A stretch of 64,000 bases of DNA from CAYVUV01 sp964455095 (GTDB taxonomy: Bacteria > Desulfobacterota > Binatia > HRBIN30 > CADEER01). The stretch is from NCBI GenBank assembly GCA_964455095.1, contig CAYVUV010000115.1, forward strand, positions 1 through 64,000, written 5' to 3'. The first letter of the stretch is position 1, and each line of letters starts with the position of its first letter. Made by a program: the position numbers and the translations under genes. Shown here one piece after another: positions 47,904-57,082 of the stretch. The notes under the pieces are model-generated. The model did not search any database. It had not been told where the DNA came from and saw only the letters and a list, made by a program, of their open reading frames with translations.

Positions 47904-48842
47904 CTATTTCCCCACCGCGACGGCTGCCGCCGCCTGGCGAAGGAATTCCGTCGCTGGTCGATCTGGATTGAGCTCGCCGAGAAACTGTCCACGAGTGGCG
48001 CGCAGGCCCCACACGGCCAGCGGTTGTCCGGGGTGCGACGCGCTGGGCATCTGGCCGAAGAAGCTGGCCCAGGCCGCAAAGGAGCTGGCGCCGGGAGTCA
48101 GCAGGACCTTTGCCTTGCTCAGGATCAGCAGATCGCTGATCGCCGTCCCGGGTCGCGCGAACGTAACGTGCTCCATCTCGAGCAACGGCCGCAACGCTGC
48201 CCGTGTACCGTCCGACACCACCACGGCGCGCACCGGCTTGCCGGCCGCTTTGCGGATCAGCTCCAGGGTCGCCATGTACCACTTGAGTGGGGTCTTGTCG
48301 GCGTGGCCCAGGGGACCATAGTCGAGACTGCTCGGCTCTCGATAGTCGTTGCCGCAGCGCACGCAAATCCCGATCGGAACTTCGCCGACCGATTCAACCA
48401 ACCGTAGATACTTCTCCCGCACGATGGCGCGCAGCTCAGTGAGCAGAAAATCGTGCCGGCCGTGGAGCGGAGCGAAGAAGCCGTCCAGATCCTTGAAGAC
48501 CACCACCACCTTGCGATCCGGGCCGGACGTTGCAGCCGACGGGTTCCGCAACGCTTCGCGTTCGTCCAACAGACGTCCGCCGCGGGTCCGGACGAACCCC
48601 GACAACAGGCTGAGATTGGCTGAGTTCCCCTTGAACAGTCCGAAGAGAACCAACTGCCGAAGATAGCTGTGGTAGTCGATGCCGCCGCGAAAGAGCTGCC
48701 CGATGGCCGGCCGCAGCCAGATCGGGTTGATCATGGCGGCACCGTGGGCGCGCGCGAACAGCAGACAGCGGGCCCAGGGGAACAGGCGGTTGCCGAGCCC
48801 CGTGCCCGGCTCTAGAACCGCCCTGCAATACAGCTCTGACAT
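47904..48842 (-). CDS. Glycosyltransferase-11/fucosyltransferase-like protein
   Basis: This 312-residue protein resembles alpha-1,2-fucosyltransferase-type sugar transferases: the GLGNRLFPWARCLLFARAHG start, IGICVRCGNDYRE, and the C-terminal DLLILSKAKVLLTPGASSF then AAWASFFGQ, which fit the donor-binding part. Start ATG 48842 places the GLGNRL motif close to the N-terminus; upstream in-frame TTG 48890 is less likely. It ends just before the promoter of the next gene. The family call is by motif and length only. A role in surface polysaccharide is likely. Confidence 0.6.
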   Translation of the reverse strand: MSELYCRAVLEPGTGLGNRLFPWARCLLFARAHGAAMINPIWLRPAIGQLFRGGIDYHSYLRQLVLFGLFKGNSANLSLLSGFVRTRGGRLLDEREALRNPSAATSGPDRKVVVVFKDLDGFFAPLHGRHDFLLTELRAIVREKYLRLVESVGEVPIGICVRCGNDYREPSSLDYGPLGHADKTPLKWYMATLELIRKAAGKPVRAVVVSDGTRAALRPLLEMEHVTFARPGTAISDLLILSKAKVLLTPGASSFAAWASFFGQMPSASHPGQPLAVWGLRATRGQFLGELNPDRPATEFLRQAAAAVAVGK

Positions 48843-49108
48843 TTGCGCCCCGCGTATCGCGCTGGTCCGCGCCGCGCGCCCAGAGCGCAAGTACCCTGCC
48901 CATGCGACCGGGGCAAGCCGCTGCGGGCTGCGTGAGCGCGGGCAGAACGATGGACCATTGCCGAGACAGCTTGACGGTCGAATCGGGCCTGGGCTAGCGT
49001 CGCCGTCGTCTGACCTGGGGCGCGCCAGACATTTCTTCCTGCGCCGGGGGAACCATCACGATCACGGCCGGCAAAACCGTCATCTCGAGGGGCGCGGCGC
49101 GGTGGATC

Positions 49109-51325
49109 GTGCCGGCGGTCGTTCTGTGGCTCACGGCGCTCCTGGCGCCGGGCGCGTTGCGCGCGGCGGAGCAGCCGCTGCTGAACGGGCGCAGAGCGCG
49201 CTTTCACGCCGCCCCTTTTGCGCCGCGGGCACGCATCGAGTTCCGCGGCGATGCGGGCCTCTCTTCACTCGGGGATCCCCGCTGCCCAGCCGTGTCGCGT
49301 CTGCGACTGACGACCTCCGTCGCGCAATTCACACAGATCGACTTGCCGTGCCAGAACTGGCGCCAAGTGACCGGCGGCTACTTGTACGTAGACTTCGCCG
49401 GCATCGCGGGCGGAGTGCGGCGGCTGTTGCTGCGCTCCGACCGGCTGGTTCTGCGGATGGATGGTGCGCACTACACACCCGTCAGTGCGCCAATACCGTT
49501 CGCGGAAGCGACGATCGCGGTCGGCGGGAACAGCGCCTGCGGCCGCTTTTCGGCGTTTCGGTTCAACTCCCCGGGGCATGTCGTCGCCGCGGCCGGCTCA
49601 GAGGCGTGCCACCCGCGGCCGAACTTCCTCATCGTCAACCTCGACGACTCGCGCGCCGACGGCATCGATCGGATGCCGACGGTGCTCTCGCGTCTGGCCG
49701 CTGAAGGGATCTCCTTCACCAACTCGTTCGTCGTCGAGGCGTTGTGCGCCCCCAGCCGCGCCTCGCTGCTGACCGGCTCGTCCGCCCGCCGCCACGGCGT
49801 CCGCGCGGTGGCCGGAGACATCGGCGGTGCGCACGTGTTCCGCGAGAACGGTGCCGACCAGCAGACCATTGCCACGTGGCTCCGAGCGGCCGCCTACGAG
49901 ACCGGCCTCTTCGGCAAGTACATCAATGCGTACAGCGCGACCGAACAGACCGCGGGACCGAACGGGACGTTCTACGTGCCGCCGGGCTGGAGTCGCTGGC
50001 GCGCGATGATGTCGAACGAGCACTATGGGGGAATACTCGGACAGACGTACAGTGTGGTGGACGAACTGGGCGGGGTCACCACCTACGACGACCACACCAC
50101 CGACGAGCAATACAGCACCGATCTGCTCGCGGTCGAAGCGCGGGCGTTCGTGACCGAGACGGTGAGCGCCGGGCGCAACTTCTTCGTCTACTACGCGCCC
50201 TATGCCTCGCACTCGGACACCCCCGAACTGGTCCCCTACCCGGCCGCACGCCACAGCGGCACCTTCACCACCCTGCTTCCCCCTTGGCGCCCGCCGAGCT
50301 GGAACGAGGGGGACGTGAGCGACAAGCCCTTGTGGGTGCAGAGCACCCCTTTGGTCGAACCCATTCCAGCCGCCGTGAACGACTTGATTCGCGACCTGGC
50401 ATACGAGTCGCTGTTGTCGGTCGACGAACAAATCGGGCTGTTCCTCGAGCAGTTCGAGGCCCTCGGTGTCGCCGACGATACGGTGATCATCTTTACCAGC
50501 GACAACGGCGTCACGTGGGGCGAGCATCGTTTCTTCGGACAGGGAAAGCAGTGCCCCTACAATGAATGCCTGCGCGTGCCGCTGATCGTGCGCTACCCGC
50601 GCTTCGCCACCCCGGCCGTGCGTGAGGCGCCGGTACTCAACATCGATATCGCTCCGACCATTGTCGCGCTCAGCGGCGTACAATCGCCCGGAACGGTTGA
50701 CGGCACCAGCTTCGCGGGCTGGATCCTCGACGACCCGCCGCAGCCGCGCGACGATTTTCTCTTCGCCAATTGGCGCGGAACGTACAACGATCGATTGGAC
50801 TACACCGGACAACCAACCGACGGCGATCAGATTCGCGTGCTGTACGGCGCCTCTCGCCCGCAGCCGCGGCCCGCGGTGCTGTTCGAATTCGACGACGGCA
50901 GCGGCTTGATGACACCCGGCGCGGTTCCAGTCGCCATCGGCGCCAACGCGGACGTCACGTTCTCCAATCTCGGCAACGCCATCGCCGCCGCCGTCCCGTT
51001 CACCTCCAAGTTTCTGAATGCCCCGCAGAACCGACTGACCATGGTCGATCTCACCCCCGACCACACCGGCGTCTACTTCCTGATCGAGCGCGACCAGAAC
51101 AGCGCGATCCAGCACGAGTATCCCCTGCCGGATTACTTCGGCGTGCGCGATGTCACCAACGGCTTTACGTATGTCGAGCACGAAACCGGCGAGGTCGAGC
51201 TCTACGACCAGGTCGCCGACCCCTACGAGCTCGAGAACGTCGCGGCCGACCCACGCTACGCCGCGGAACGCAGCCGACTCGCGCAGCGCCTGGCGGACTT
51301 GCTCGCGGCCGGCGCCAGCCCCTGA
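49109..51325 (+). CDS. Secreted sulfatase with N-terminal beta domain
   Basis: This 738-residue sulfatase has a hydrophobic signal-like start (VVLWLTALLAPGALRA) and about 150 residues of a beta-rich, four-Cys domain I do not recognise. The sulfatase fold begins at PNFLIVNLDDSRADGIDRMP with the formylglycine motif ALCAPSRASLLTG (Cys213), and a metal-ligand segment IIFTSDNGVTWGEHRFFGQG. Start GTG 49109 is uncertain: no ATG, GTG or TTG lies in frame within the preceding 60 bases and the signal lacks basic residues. Nothing certain lies in 48843-49108. It is distinct from the 14260-16278 sulfatase, which has another N-terminal domain. Confidence 0.85.
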   Translation: MPAVVLWLTALLAPGALRAAEQPLLNGRRARFHAAPFAPRARIEFRGDAGLSSLGDPRCPAVSRLRLTTSVAQFTQIDLPCQNWRQVTGGYLYVDFAGIAGGVRRLLLRSDRLVLRMDGAHYTPVSAPIPFAEATIAVGGNSACGRFSAFRFNSPGHVVAAAGSEACHPRPNFLIVNLDDSRADGIDRMPTVLSRLAAEGISFTNSFVVEALCAPSRASLLTGSSARRHGVRAVAGDIGGAHVFRENGADQQTIATWLRAAAYETGLFGKYINAYSATEQTAGPNGTFYVPPGWSRWRAMMSNEHYGGILGQTYSVVDELGGVTTYDDHTTDEQYSTDLLAVEARAFVTETVSAGRNFFVYYAPYASHSDTPELVPYPAARHSGTFTTLLPPWRPPSWNEGDVSDKPLWVQSTPLVEPIPAAVNDLIRDLAYESLLSVDEQIGLFLEQFEALGVADDTVIIFTSDNGVTWGEHRFFGQGKQCPYNECLRVPLIVRYPRFATPAVREAPVLNIDIAPTIVALSGVQSPGTVDGTSFAGWILDDPPQPRDDFLFANWRGTYNDRLDYTGQPTDGDQIRVLYGASRPQPRPAVLFEFDDGSGLMTPGAVPVAIGANADVTFSNLGNAIAAAVPFTSKFLNAPQNRLTMVDLTPDHTGVYFLIERDQNSAIQHEYPLPDYFGVRDVTNGFTYVEHETGEVELYDQVADPYELENVAADPRYAAERSRLAQRLADLLAAGASP

Positions 51326-51458
51326 CCTCGTCGCCCCGGAAGACCCGCAACCGGGTTCCAAAGGCGGATGCCTTCCTGATAACGTCGCGGCCGTCTGCGG
51401 TCACTGGTTGTCATAACGGCACCCGGTTCGGCTGGAGTTTCACGAGGAGCGACGGATC

Positions 51459-54400
51459 ATGAGGAATCGCGACGGCTCGATCTCCAACCGCATCGGTTGT
51501 GCGCTCCGGCTCGCGTTGCTGGGCGTTCTCGCATGGAGCGCGATCGCAGCGCGACCGTCTTCTGCCGTGGCCCAGCCCTGTGCCGGCGACTGCGATGGAG
51601 GCGGCTCGGTGAGCCTGGACGAGTTGATCACGTCGGTAAACATCGCGCTCGGACACGACCCGCTCGCCACCTGCGACATCCTCGATGCCAACCTCGATGA
51701 CGCCGTCTCCATCAACGAGCTCGTGAGCGCCGTCAACTTCTCCTTGAACGGGTGTCCCGAGCCCAAGCCGAACGGATTGACCTGCGTGCGGGAGGAAGAG
51801 TGCGCCTCGTCCAACTGCGTCGGCGGGTACTGCTGCGCCGATCCCGAGTGCCCGGACGGCCAGTTCTGCGGCACCGGTGTCTGCATGGGTGGACCGACGT
51901 TCACCCCGACCCACACGCCGACGTTGACGCCGACGCGCACGAGCAGCGCGACGGTAACCGCGACCGCCACGCGCACCGCGACGCCGACCCGAACGCGGTC
52001 GGCGACCAAATCCCCTACCGTGACACCGACCCCGTCCCAGACCTCCACCGCGACGCCGTCCGCCACCAGCACCATCGTCGCGGCGCCCGCGCGTGCCAAA
52101 GTCGAAAGCGCAGCGCGTATTCCATCGATCACGCGCGACACACTGCTCATGATGGACTTCGGTTTCGTCTCAGGCGGCAGCGGCGGCGCCGGGGCCGGAA
52201 CCACGGTGGGCACGGTGATCCCGTGTAGTCTGGGTGGCACGCGGGAGGCGGGAGCGTGCGTCCCGACTGGCGACCGCGCGGCACAGACGACGACCTTCAC
52301 GAATTGCAGCGAGCTCGACGCCACCGGGAACACGGTCACGCTCAACGGCAGCATTGCGCAGGTGGTATCCGACCCGGCTTTCTGCACCTCCGGCGAGATC
52401 GGCAGTGAGGTCGAGGTGGTGGCGACGTTCAGCAACTTCTCCGAAACCCTGACGCGTGCCGGCGGACGGTCCCTCGCGGTCAACACCGCGTCGTTCGTCC
52501 TCGAGCGGCGCTTCCCGGAGGGCCCGGAGGTGGAGGTACAGTTCCTCGACGGCGGCCTCGTGCTGGAAGACCTCGAGTCGGGCGAGGCCTTCACGCAGAT
52601 CTTTCGCCACCTGCGTGTCGCCAGGACCGTGCACGCGGACGGCACCATCGGGCTCGACATCGACGGTGTGATCGCGCTCGACTGCGTTGGCGAGCTGGTG
52701 CTCGAGACGACCGAGGAGCTGCGCTTCGCGCCCGCTGCCGCCTGCCCACACGCGGGCATCTTCCACCTCGCGGACTCGACCGGCGCGGTGCTGGCCCCCG
52801 CCGCCGCGCTGCCGCTGGCCGTGCAGCCGCAGCGCAATCTCGGGCTCCAGCAGTTCGTCTTCCGCGCCTCCAACGGCCAGGTCTATCAGGTGGTGCAGAA
52901 CCGCGGCGGCCAATTGAGCGCCGAGGATCTCCAGATAACCAGTGTGGTCGGTGCCATCTCGCCGCCGCGGGCCTGTGGGCCGGTCAACGGAATTCTGCTC
53001 GAGGCCGGCATCGGGCTGGACCCCGAGCTGGCGGCGGGCCTGTCGAGCGACGGCGCCGTCAAGTCACGGCTCGTCGCGGATGCTTCCACGCCTTGCTTCA
53101 ACGCCAACGCCGGCGGCGGCAGCGGCCTCGTCTGCGTCGGGCCGGGCTGCGCCGAGGATTGCTCGTGTCCCAACCCGGTTGCCTGCGTCACGTTCGCGAT
53201 CGCAGACGATGGGGCGACACCGATCGACGAGCCGGACGCGCAGATCCCGGCGGCGCAGGTCGTCGACAGCCTGGGATGTATTCCGGGCGGCGGTACGACT
53301 CTCGCCTTCGGACCGGGGGGTCCGACGAGCCGGCTGGAGCGCTGCGACGCGCCCCCTGCCGACGGCTTCACGTTGCCGAGCGCGGCCGCCGAGCTCGCCG
53401 AGGGAACGGCGGGGAGCACGTTGATCTTCGCCTATGATCCGCCGCTCGGCGACTTCCACGCCGGGGTCGCGGGCTTCGCCATCGACAGCGATGGGAAGAA
53501 CGACTTCGACTGCGCCGTGTCACCCGCCGCGCTGCTCTCCGGCGTCGCGGTCAACTCGCTTGCGCGCCCGAGCGTGCGCTTCCTTCCCGGCGGTGTGGCA
53601 ATCGATCTCGACAGCACCGATCCGCACATCGACAAGGTGCTCCCGAGCTGCCTCGTGTCGCTCCTCGATGGCTGCACTGCGCCACCCCCGACGGTCACGC
53701 CGGGGCCCGACACCTGCCCGCAGGGGGAGCTCACGAGCGAACCGTCGGCGTCGGTGTCTGGCTCGACAGACACGGCCTTCAACCACCTGAGCGCCGCCAG
53801 CTGCGGCGATGGCGGCAACGAAGCACCCGATCGTTCCTTCCTCTACAGCCCGTCCGAAACTGGCTTCTACCGCATCGACACGATCGGATCTGAGTTCGAC
53901 ACCGTCCTCTCCGTGCGCGAAGCGAGCTGCAGCGGCGCCGAGCTCGCGTGCGACGACGACCGGCCCGGTTCGCTCCAGTCGGAATTGCTGATTCAGCTCG
54001 AGGACGACGAGTCGTACATCATCGTCGTCGACGGCTTCGGGCGCTCGAGCGGCGCGTTTGCGCTCAACATCACCCGCATCGCGGACAACGCAACCCCGAC
54101 CGCGACGCCGACGCCGACGCCCGGGACGCCCCTGCCCGACCTCGTCGTCGACGACCTCGACGTTGCGCCGGTCGCCGTGATCGGATCATTCGTCGCGGCG
54201 ACGGCCTACGTTGGCAACGAGGGGGACCAAACCGTCGCCCTGACCGATGTCGTCTTCTCCGTGCACCGCCTCGACACCGATGTGCAATTCGACCTGGGAG
54301 CCTGCGCCGTCAGCAACATCGCTCCGGGTGCCGTGCGTCCCTGCATGGGTTCCTTCCTCGTCTCCGACACCCTGGTGCCCGGTACGTATGTCCTGACGGC

Positions 54401-54902
54401 GACGGCGGATCGCCTGAATCTCGTCACGGAGTCGGACGAATCGAACAATCGACTCTTCGGCTCGCTCATCCTCTTCGCTACGGGCGGCATACCGACTCCC
54501 GCGCCGGGTTGCCCGTTGGCCGACCTGGGAAGCGGCGAGCCGATCAGCGTTCAGGACACCACAGGCGGCCGCCCGAGCTCGGTGAGTGGAGCCTCGTGCG
54601 GAGGCGGCGGAGGGCGAGCGCCCGATTTCTCGTACCGCTACACGGCGCCCGAGCCGGGTTCCTACACCATCGACACCTTCGGCTCGGCCTACGACACGCT
54701 GCTCTATGTGCGCGCGACCTGCGACGGGAGCGACATTGCCTGCAACGACGATTCGGGAGCTGGCCTGCAGTCGAAGGTCGTCGTCGATCTCCAGGCCGGA
54801 CAGGAGATCATCATCGTCGTCGACGGCTACGGCGCCTCGCGAGGCGACTTCACCCTGACCATCCGCCGCAGCGCCGATCCGACGCCGCCCCCAGGCACCT
54901 GA
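51459..54902 (+). CDS. Large secreted multidomain protein with EF-hand, PPC-like and CARDB domains
   Basis: This 1147-residue exported protein starts with a signal peptide and the 59-residue Cys/EF-hand module (about 42-100). A short Cys-rich segment (EEECASSNCVGGYCCADPEC) and a Thr/Pro/Ser linker (about 145-205) follow. A long beta-rich part spans 220-770. Two similar PPC-like units (about 775-870 and 1020-1140, both with SYR/SFLY.. and FDTVLSVR/YDTLLYVR and EIIIVVDGYG) enclose a CARDB-type domain (about 890-1005, LPDLVVDDLDVAPV). It is probably a cell-surface or extracellular binding protein. A GAGGAG ribosome binding site precedes ATG 51459. Function unknown. Confidence 0.82.
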   Translation: MRNRDGSISNRIGCALRLALLGVLAWSAIAARPSSAVAQPCAGDCDGGGSVSLDELITSVNIALGHDPLATCDILDANLDDAVSINELVSAVNFSLNGCPEPKPNGLTCVREEECASSNCVGGYCCADPECPDGQFCGTGVCMGGPTFTPTHTPTLTPTRTSSATVTATATRTATPTRTRSATKSPTVTPTPSQTSTATPSATSTIVAAPARAKVESAARIPSITRDTLLMMDFGFVSGGSGGAGAGTTVGTVIPCSLGGTREAGACVPTGDRAAQTTTFTNCSELDATGNTVTLNGSIAQVVSDPAFCTSGEIGSEVEVVATFSNFSETLTRAGGRSLAVNTASFVLERRFPEGPEVEVQFLDGGLVLEDLESGEAFTQIFRHLRVARTVHADGTIGLDIDGVIALDCVGELVLETTEELRFAPAAACPHAGIFHLADSTGAVLAPAAALPLAVQPQRNLGLQQFVFRASNGQVYQVVQNRGGQLSAEDLQITSVVGAISPPRACGPVNGILLEAGIGLDPELAAGLSSDGAVKSRLVADASTPCFNANAGGGSGLVCVGPGCAEDCSCPNPVACVTFAIADDGATPIDEPDAQIPAAQVVDSLGCIPGGGTTLAFGPGGPTSRLERCDAPPADGFTLPSAAAELAEGTAGSTLIFAYDPPLGDFHAGVAGFAIDSDGKNDFDCAVSPAALLSGVAVNSLARPSVRFLPGGVAIDLDSTDPHIDKVLPSCLVSLLDGCTAPPPTVTPGPDTCPQGELTSEPSASVSGSTDTAFNHLSAASCGDGGNEAPDRSFLYSPSETGFYRIDTIGSEFDTVLSVREASCSGAELACDDDRPGSLQSELLIQLEDDESYIIVVDGFGRSSGAFALNITRIADNATPTATPTPTPGTPLPDLVVDDLDVAPVAVIGSFVAATAYVGNEGDQTVALTDVVFSVHRLDTDVQFDLGACAVSNIAPGAVRPCMGSFLVSDTLVPGTYVLTATADRLNLVTESDESNNRLFGSLILFATGGIPTPAPGCPLADLGSGEPISVQDTTGGRPSSVSGASCGGGGGRAPDFSYRYTAPEPGSYTIDTFGSAYDTLLYVRATCDGSDIACNDDSGAGLQSKVVVDLQAGQEIIIVVDGYGASRGDFTLTIRRSADPTPPPGT
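51581..51757 (+). other. 59-residue Cys/EF-hand module, copy 5 (N-terminal)
   Basis: The module has Cys at 1, 5, 32 and 59. The loops are DCDGGGSVSLDE and DANLDDAVSINE. It is at the mature N-terminus of the 1147-residue protein, showing that the module is placed at any position in the chain. Confidence 0.8.
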
Positions 54903-54932
54903 TCAAGGATCTGTTGGCTCCTACTCTGTCGC

Positions 54933-57005
54933 CTACGGCACGACCGTCTTCGCCGAGGGAGCACAGAGCACCGAGGCGCTTTTCAGTTCCAACTGAACGG
55001 TGCCGAACTGATCCGTCGCCTCGACCCGCGGTCGCTGGCCGGCGGGGATGTCGACGTCATCTGTGATTCTGTAACAGGTGAGGTGAGCCGTCGGGTCGAG
55101 CATCGCCTCGCCGTTCTTGGCGGTCGGGTTGCACAGAAACAGAGGCCTCCTCGCCGTGGAAGTCGTGGTGAGGAACTGATCGCTCAACGACAGCGTCACC
55201 GCCTCGAACTTCGGCTGCTTGAGGTCTGCGGCCTTGTAGCATTGGAAGTGGTCAATGCCCGGAGGGGCGGAATATCGTTTGCCGAAGATGCCACTGGACG
55301 AGCCGTCTTGCTCATAGCTCTCCCAGACGACCACGAACCCGCCGGGGACGTCGGCCGCGACCGATGGCTTCTCCTGAATGCCGACTGTGTAGGTGTTGAC
55401 CTGGAAGTCGCCACCGATCGATGTGCCGTTTGGTGCGAAACGTCTGGCGAAGATGCCGCTGTTCGATCCATCGGTGGCGGTTCGCACCACCGCGAAGTTG
55501 CCGGCCGAATCGGCCGCCGCGGCGACGCGAGAATTGAAGGCGAAGTTGTCGCCGACGGTGAGCTCGGCCCCGTGCGGCGTCGCGTTCGCATCGAAGAAAC
55601 GCGCGCGCACGACCGCCCCCTCGATCCACACGAGAAGCAATTCGCCCGTCGGCGCGGCAGCGACGGCGCTCCGTTCCTGCGCACCAACCGTGACCGTGTT
55701 GACCTGAAACTCTCCGCCGATCGGGGCGCCGTTGCTGGCGAACCGTTTCGCGAACACGCCCGGCCCGTCCCCGTCCTGTGCCACCGGCGCTGCCGGTCCG
55801 GGACCACTCGTCCACGTCACGACGAATCGACCGTCGCCGTCGACCGCAACCTCGGGACGGTCTTGATGGCCGAGCGTATAGGTGTTCACCATCAGCTCGC
55901 TCCCGAGCCGACTGGCGTCATCGTCCAGCAGCTGGGCAAAGATGCCGCCGGCTGACGCGTCCTGACCCGCGGCTTCGTAGCTCACGCCACTCTGCCAGAC
56001 GACGAGCGTCCGACCGGAAGGATGACGAGCGGTCGCCGGCACGTCCTGCTGCGCGAGGGTGTACGTGTTGACCTGAAAGTCCCCGCCCAGTGGCTGTGCG
56101 GTGCCGTCGAAAAGACGCGCAAAAATACCGCCGCGATCGCCGTCGCGCTGGTCGCGCCAGGTGACCAGGAAGTCTCCCAACGGCTCGACCGAGATGGCCG
56201 GCGCGTCCTGGAAGCCGAGCGTGACGGTGCTGACGCGAAACGGGGCGCCGAGCGGAAGCGTCGTGCGGTCGAAGCGCTGGCCGAGCACCTCCCAGCCGGC
56301 GGGGTCGTATGAATTGACATCGCTCCAGACGACGACGAAGTTTCCAGAGCCATCGGAGCCGACGCGCGGCGCCAGCTGCGCGAACAAGGTGAAGGAGTTG
56401 ACTGGAAAGCCGGGGTTGTCAGAGGCGACGCAGGCGCCGGCCATGCAGACGCCGTCCGGTGGGGGTCCCGCCATCGAGCAGGGGTTCGCGTCAGATTTGA
56501 ACTGGCAGCTGAAAGCGGCACAACACGTCCCTGCGCCGGCCGGCACGCCGCCGTCGCACTGCTCGCCAGCGTCGACCACGCCATTGCCACAGAGCGTGCG
56601 CGCCCCTGTGACCGCCGTCACAAAAAGCGTGCACCCGCCGAGTCCGGCGAACAAATGAACGGCCAACGTACCCGTGAAGGTACTCGACGTCGCAGTGCCA
56701 ATCAGCGTATCCGAGCCGCCGCATATGCCGTTGGCGCTCATGCTGAACGCGCCCGTCACCGGGTCGATCGTCCCGCTGTAGTTGGGGGTGCCGGGAACAA
56801 CGAACAACATCACCAGGTTCGAGCCGAACTGATGGAGATCGACTTCCACCGCGCTCGCCGGAAAAGTCGTCACCAGTTCCCAGCGCCCGGTGAGGTCGAT
56901 ATCGGCAGCGGCCGGTCTGGCGGTGGTGATCGCCACGACCATCAGGACGACGACAGGCAAGACTTGGCGCGCCGCTCCAGGCCAACCCCCGCGCAGCGTA
57001 AGCAT
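54933..57005 (-). CDS. Secreted seven-repeat propeller with Cys-rich repeat and CYK-type C-terminal domain
   Basis: This 690-residue exported protein starts with a signal peptide (VLPVVVLMVVAITTARPAAA) and a lipocalin-like beta domain. A myxobacterial-type disulfide repeat follows (CGNGVVDAGEQCDGG, with more Cys). Next are seven repeats of about 60 residues with a G.FVV.W core and F.VNT.T...Q boundary (about 205-590), predicting a seven-bladed propeller. The end (HFQCYKAADLKQPKF, then LFLCNPTAKNG, HLTCYRI, DQFGTVQLEL, VLCAPSAKT) is a Cys-paired domain that I believe matches DUF7450. A GGGGAGG ribosome binding site and a TTGACT promoter precede ATG 57005. Confidence 0.82.
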   Translation of the reverse strand: MLTLRGGWPGAARQVLPVVVLMVVAITTARPAAADIDLTGRWELVTTFPASAVEVDLHQFGSNLVMLFVVPGTPNYSGTIDPVTGAFSMSANGICGGSDTLIGTATSSTFTGTLAVHLFAGLGGCTLFVTAVTGARTLCGNGVVDAGEQCDGGVPAGAGTCCAAFSCQFKSDANPCSMAGPPPDGVCMAGACVASDNPGFPVNSFTLFAQLAPRVGSDGSGNFVVVWSDVNSYDPAGWEVLGQRFDRTTLPLGAPFRVSTVTLGFQDAPAISVEPLGDFLVTWRDQRDGDRGGIFARLFDGTAQPLGGDFQVNTYTLAQQDVPATARHPSGRTLVVWQSGVSYEAAGQDASAGGIFAQLLDDDASRLGSELMVNTYTLGHQDRPEVAVDGDGRFVVTWTSGPGPAAPVAQDGDGPGVFAKRFASNGAPIGGEFQVNTVTVGAQERSAVAAAPTGELLLVWIEGAVVRARFFDANATPHGAELTVGDNFAFNSRVAAAADSAGNFAVVRTATDGSNSGIFARRFAPNGTSIGGDFQVNTYTVGIQEKPSVAADVPGGFVVVWESYEQDGSSSGIFGKRYSAPPGIDHFQCYKAADLKQPKFEAVTLSLSDQFLTTTSTARRPLFLCNPTAKNGEAMLDPTAHLTCYRITDDVDIPAGQRPRVEATDQFGTVQLELKSASVLCAPSAKTVVP

Positions 57006-57030
57006 GGTCCGCCTCCCCTTGTGAGGCCCA

Positions 57031-57060
57031 ACGTTAAGTTCAGGCAGGCTGACCAGTCAA
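57031..57060 (-). promoter_or_regulatory. Putative sigma70-type promoter of the seven-repeat protein
   Basis: On the minus strand TTGACT (57060-57055), 18 bases, TAACGT (57036-57031), about 25 bases before ATG 57005, with GGGGAGGC (57018-57011) as ribosome binding site in between. Confidence 0.45.
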
Positions 57061-57082
57061 GGGAATTGCAAGCGCGAGTCAC

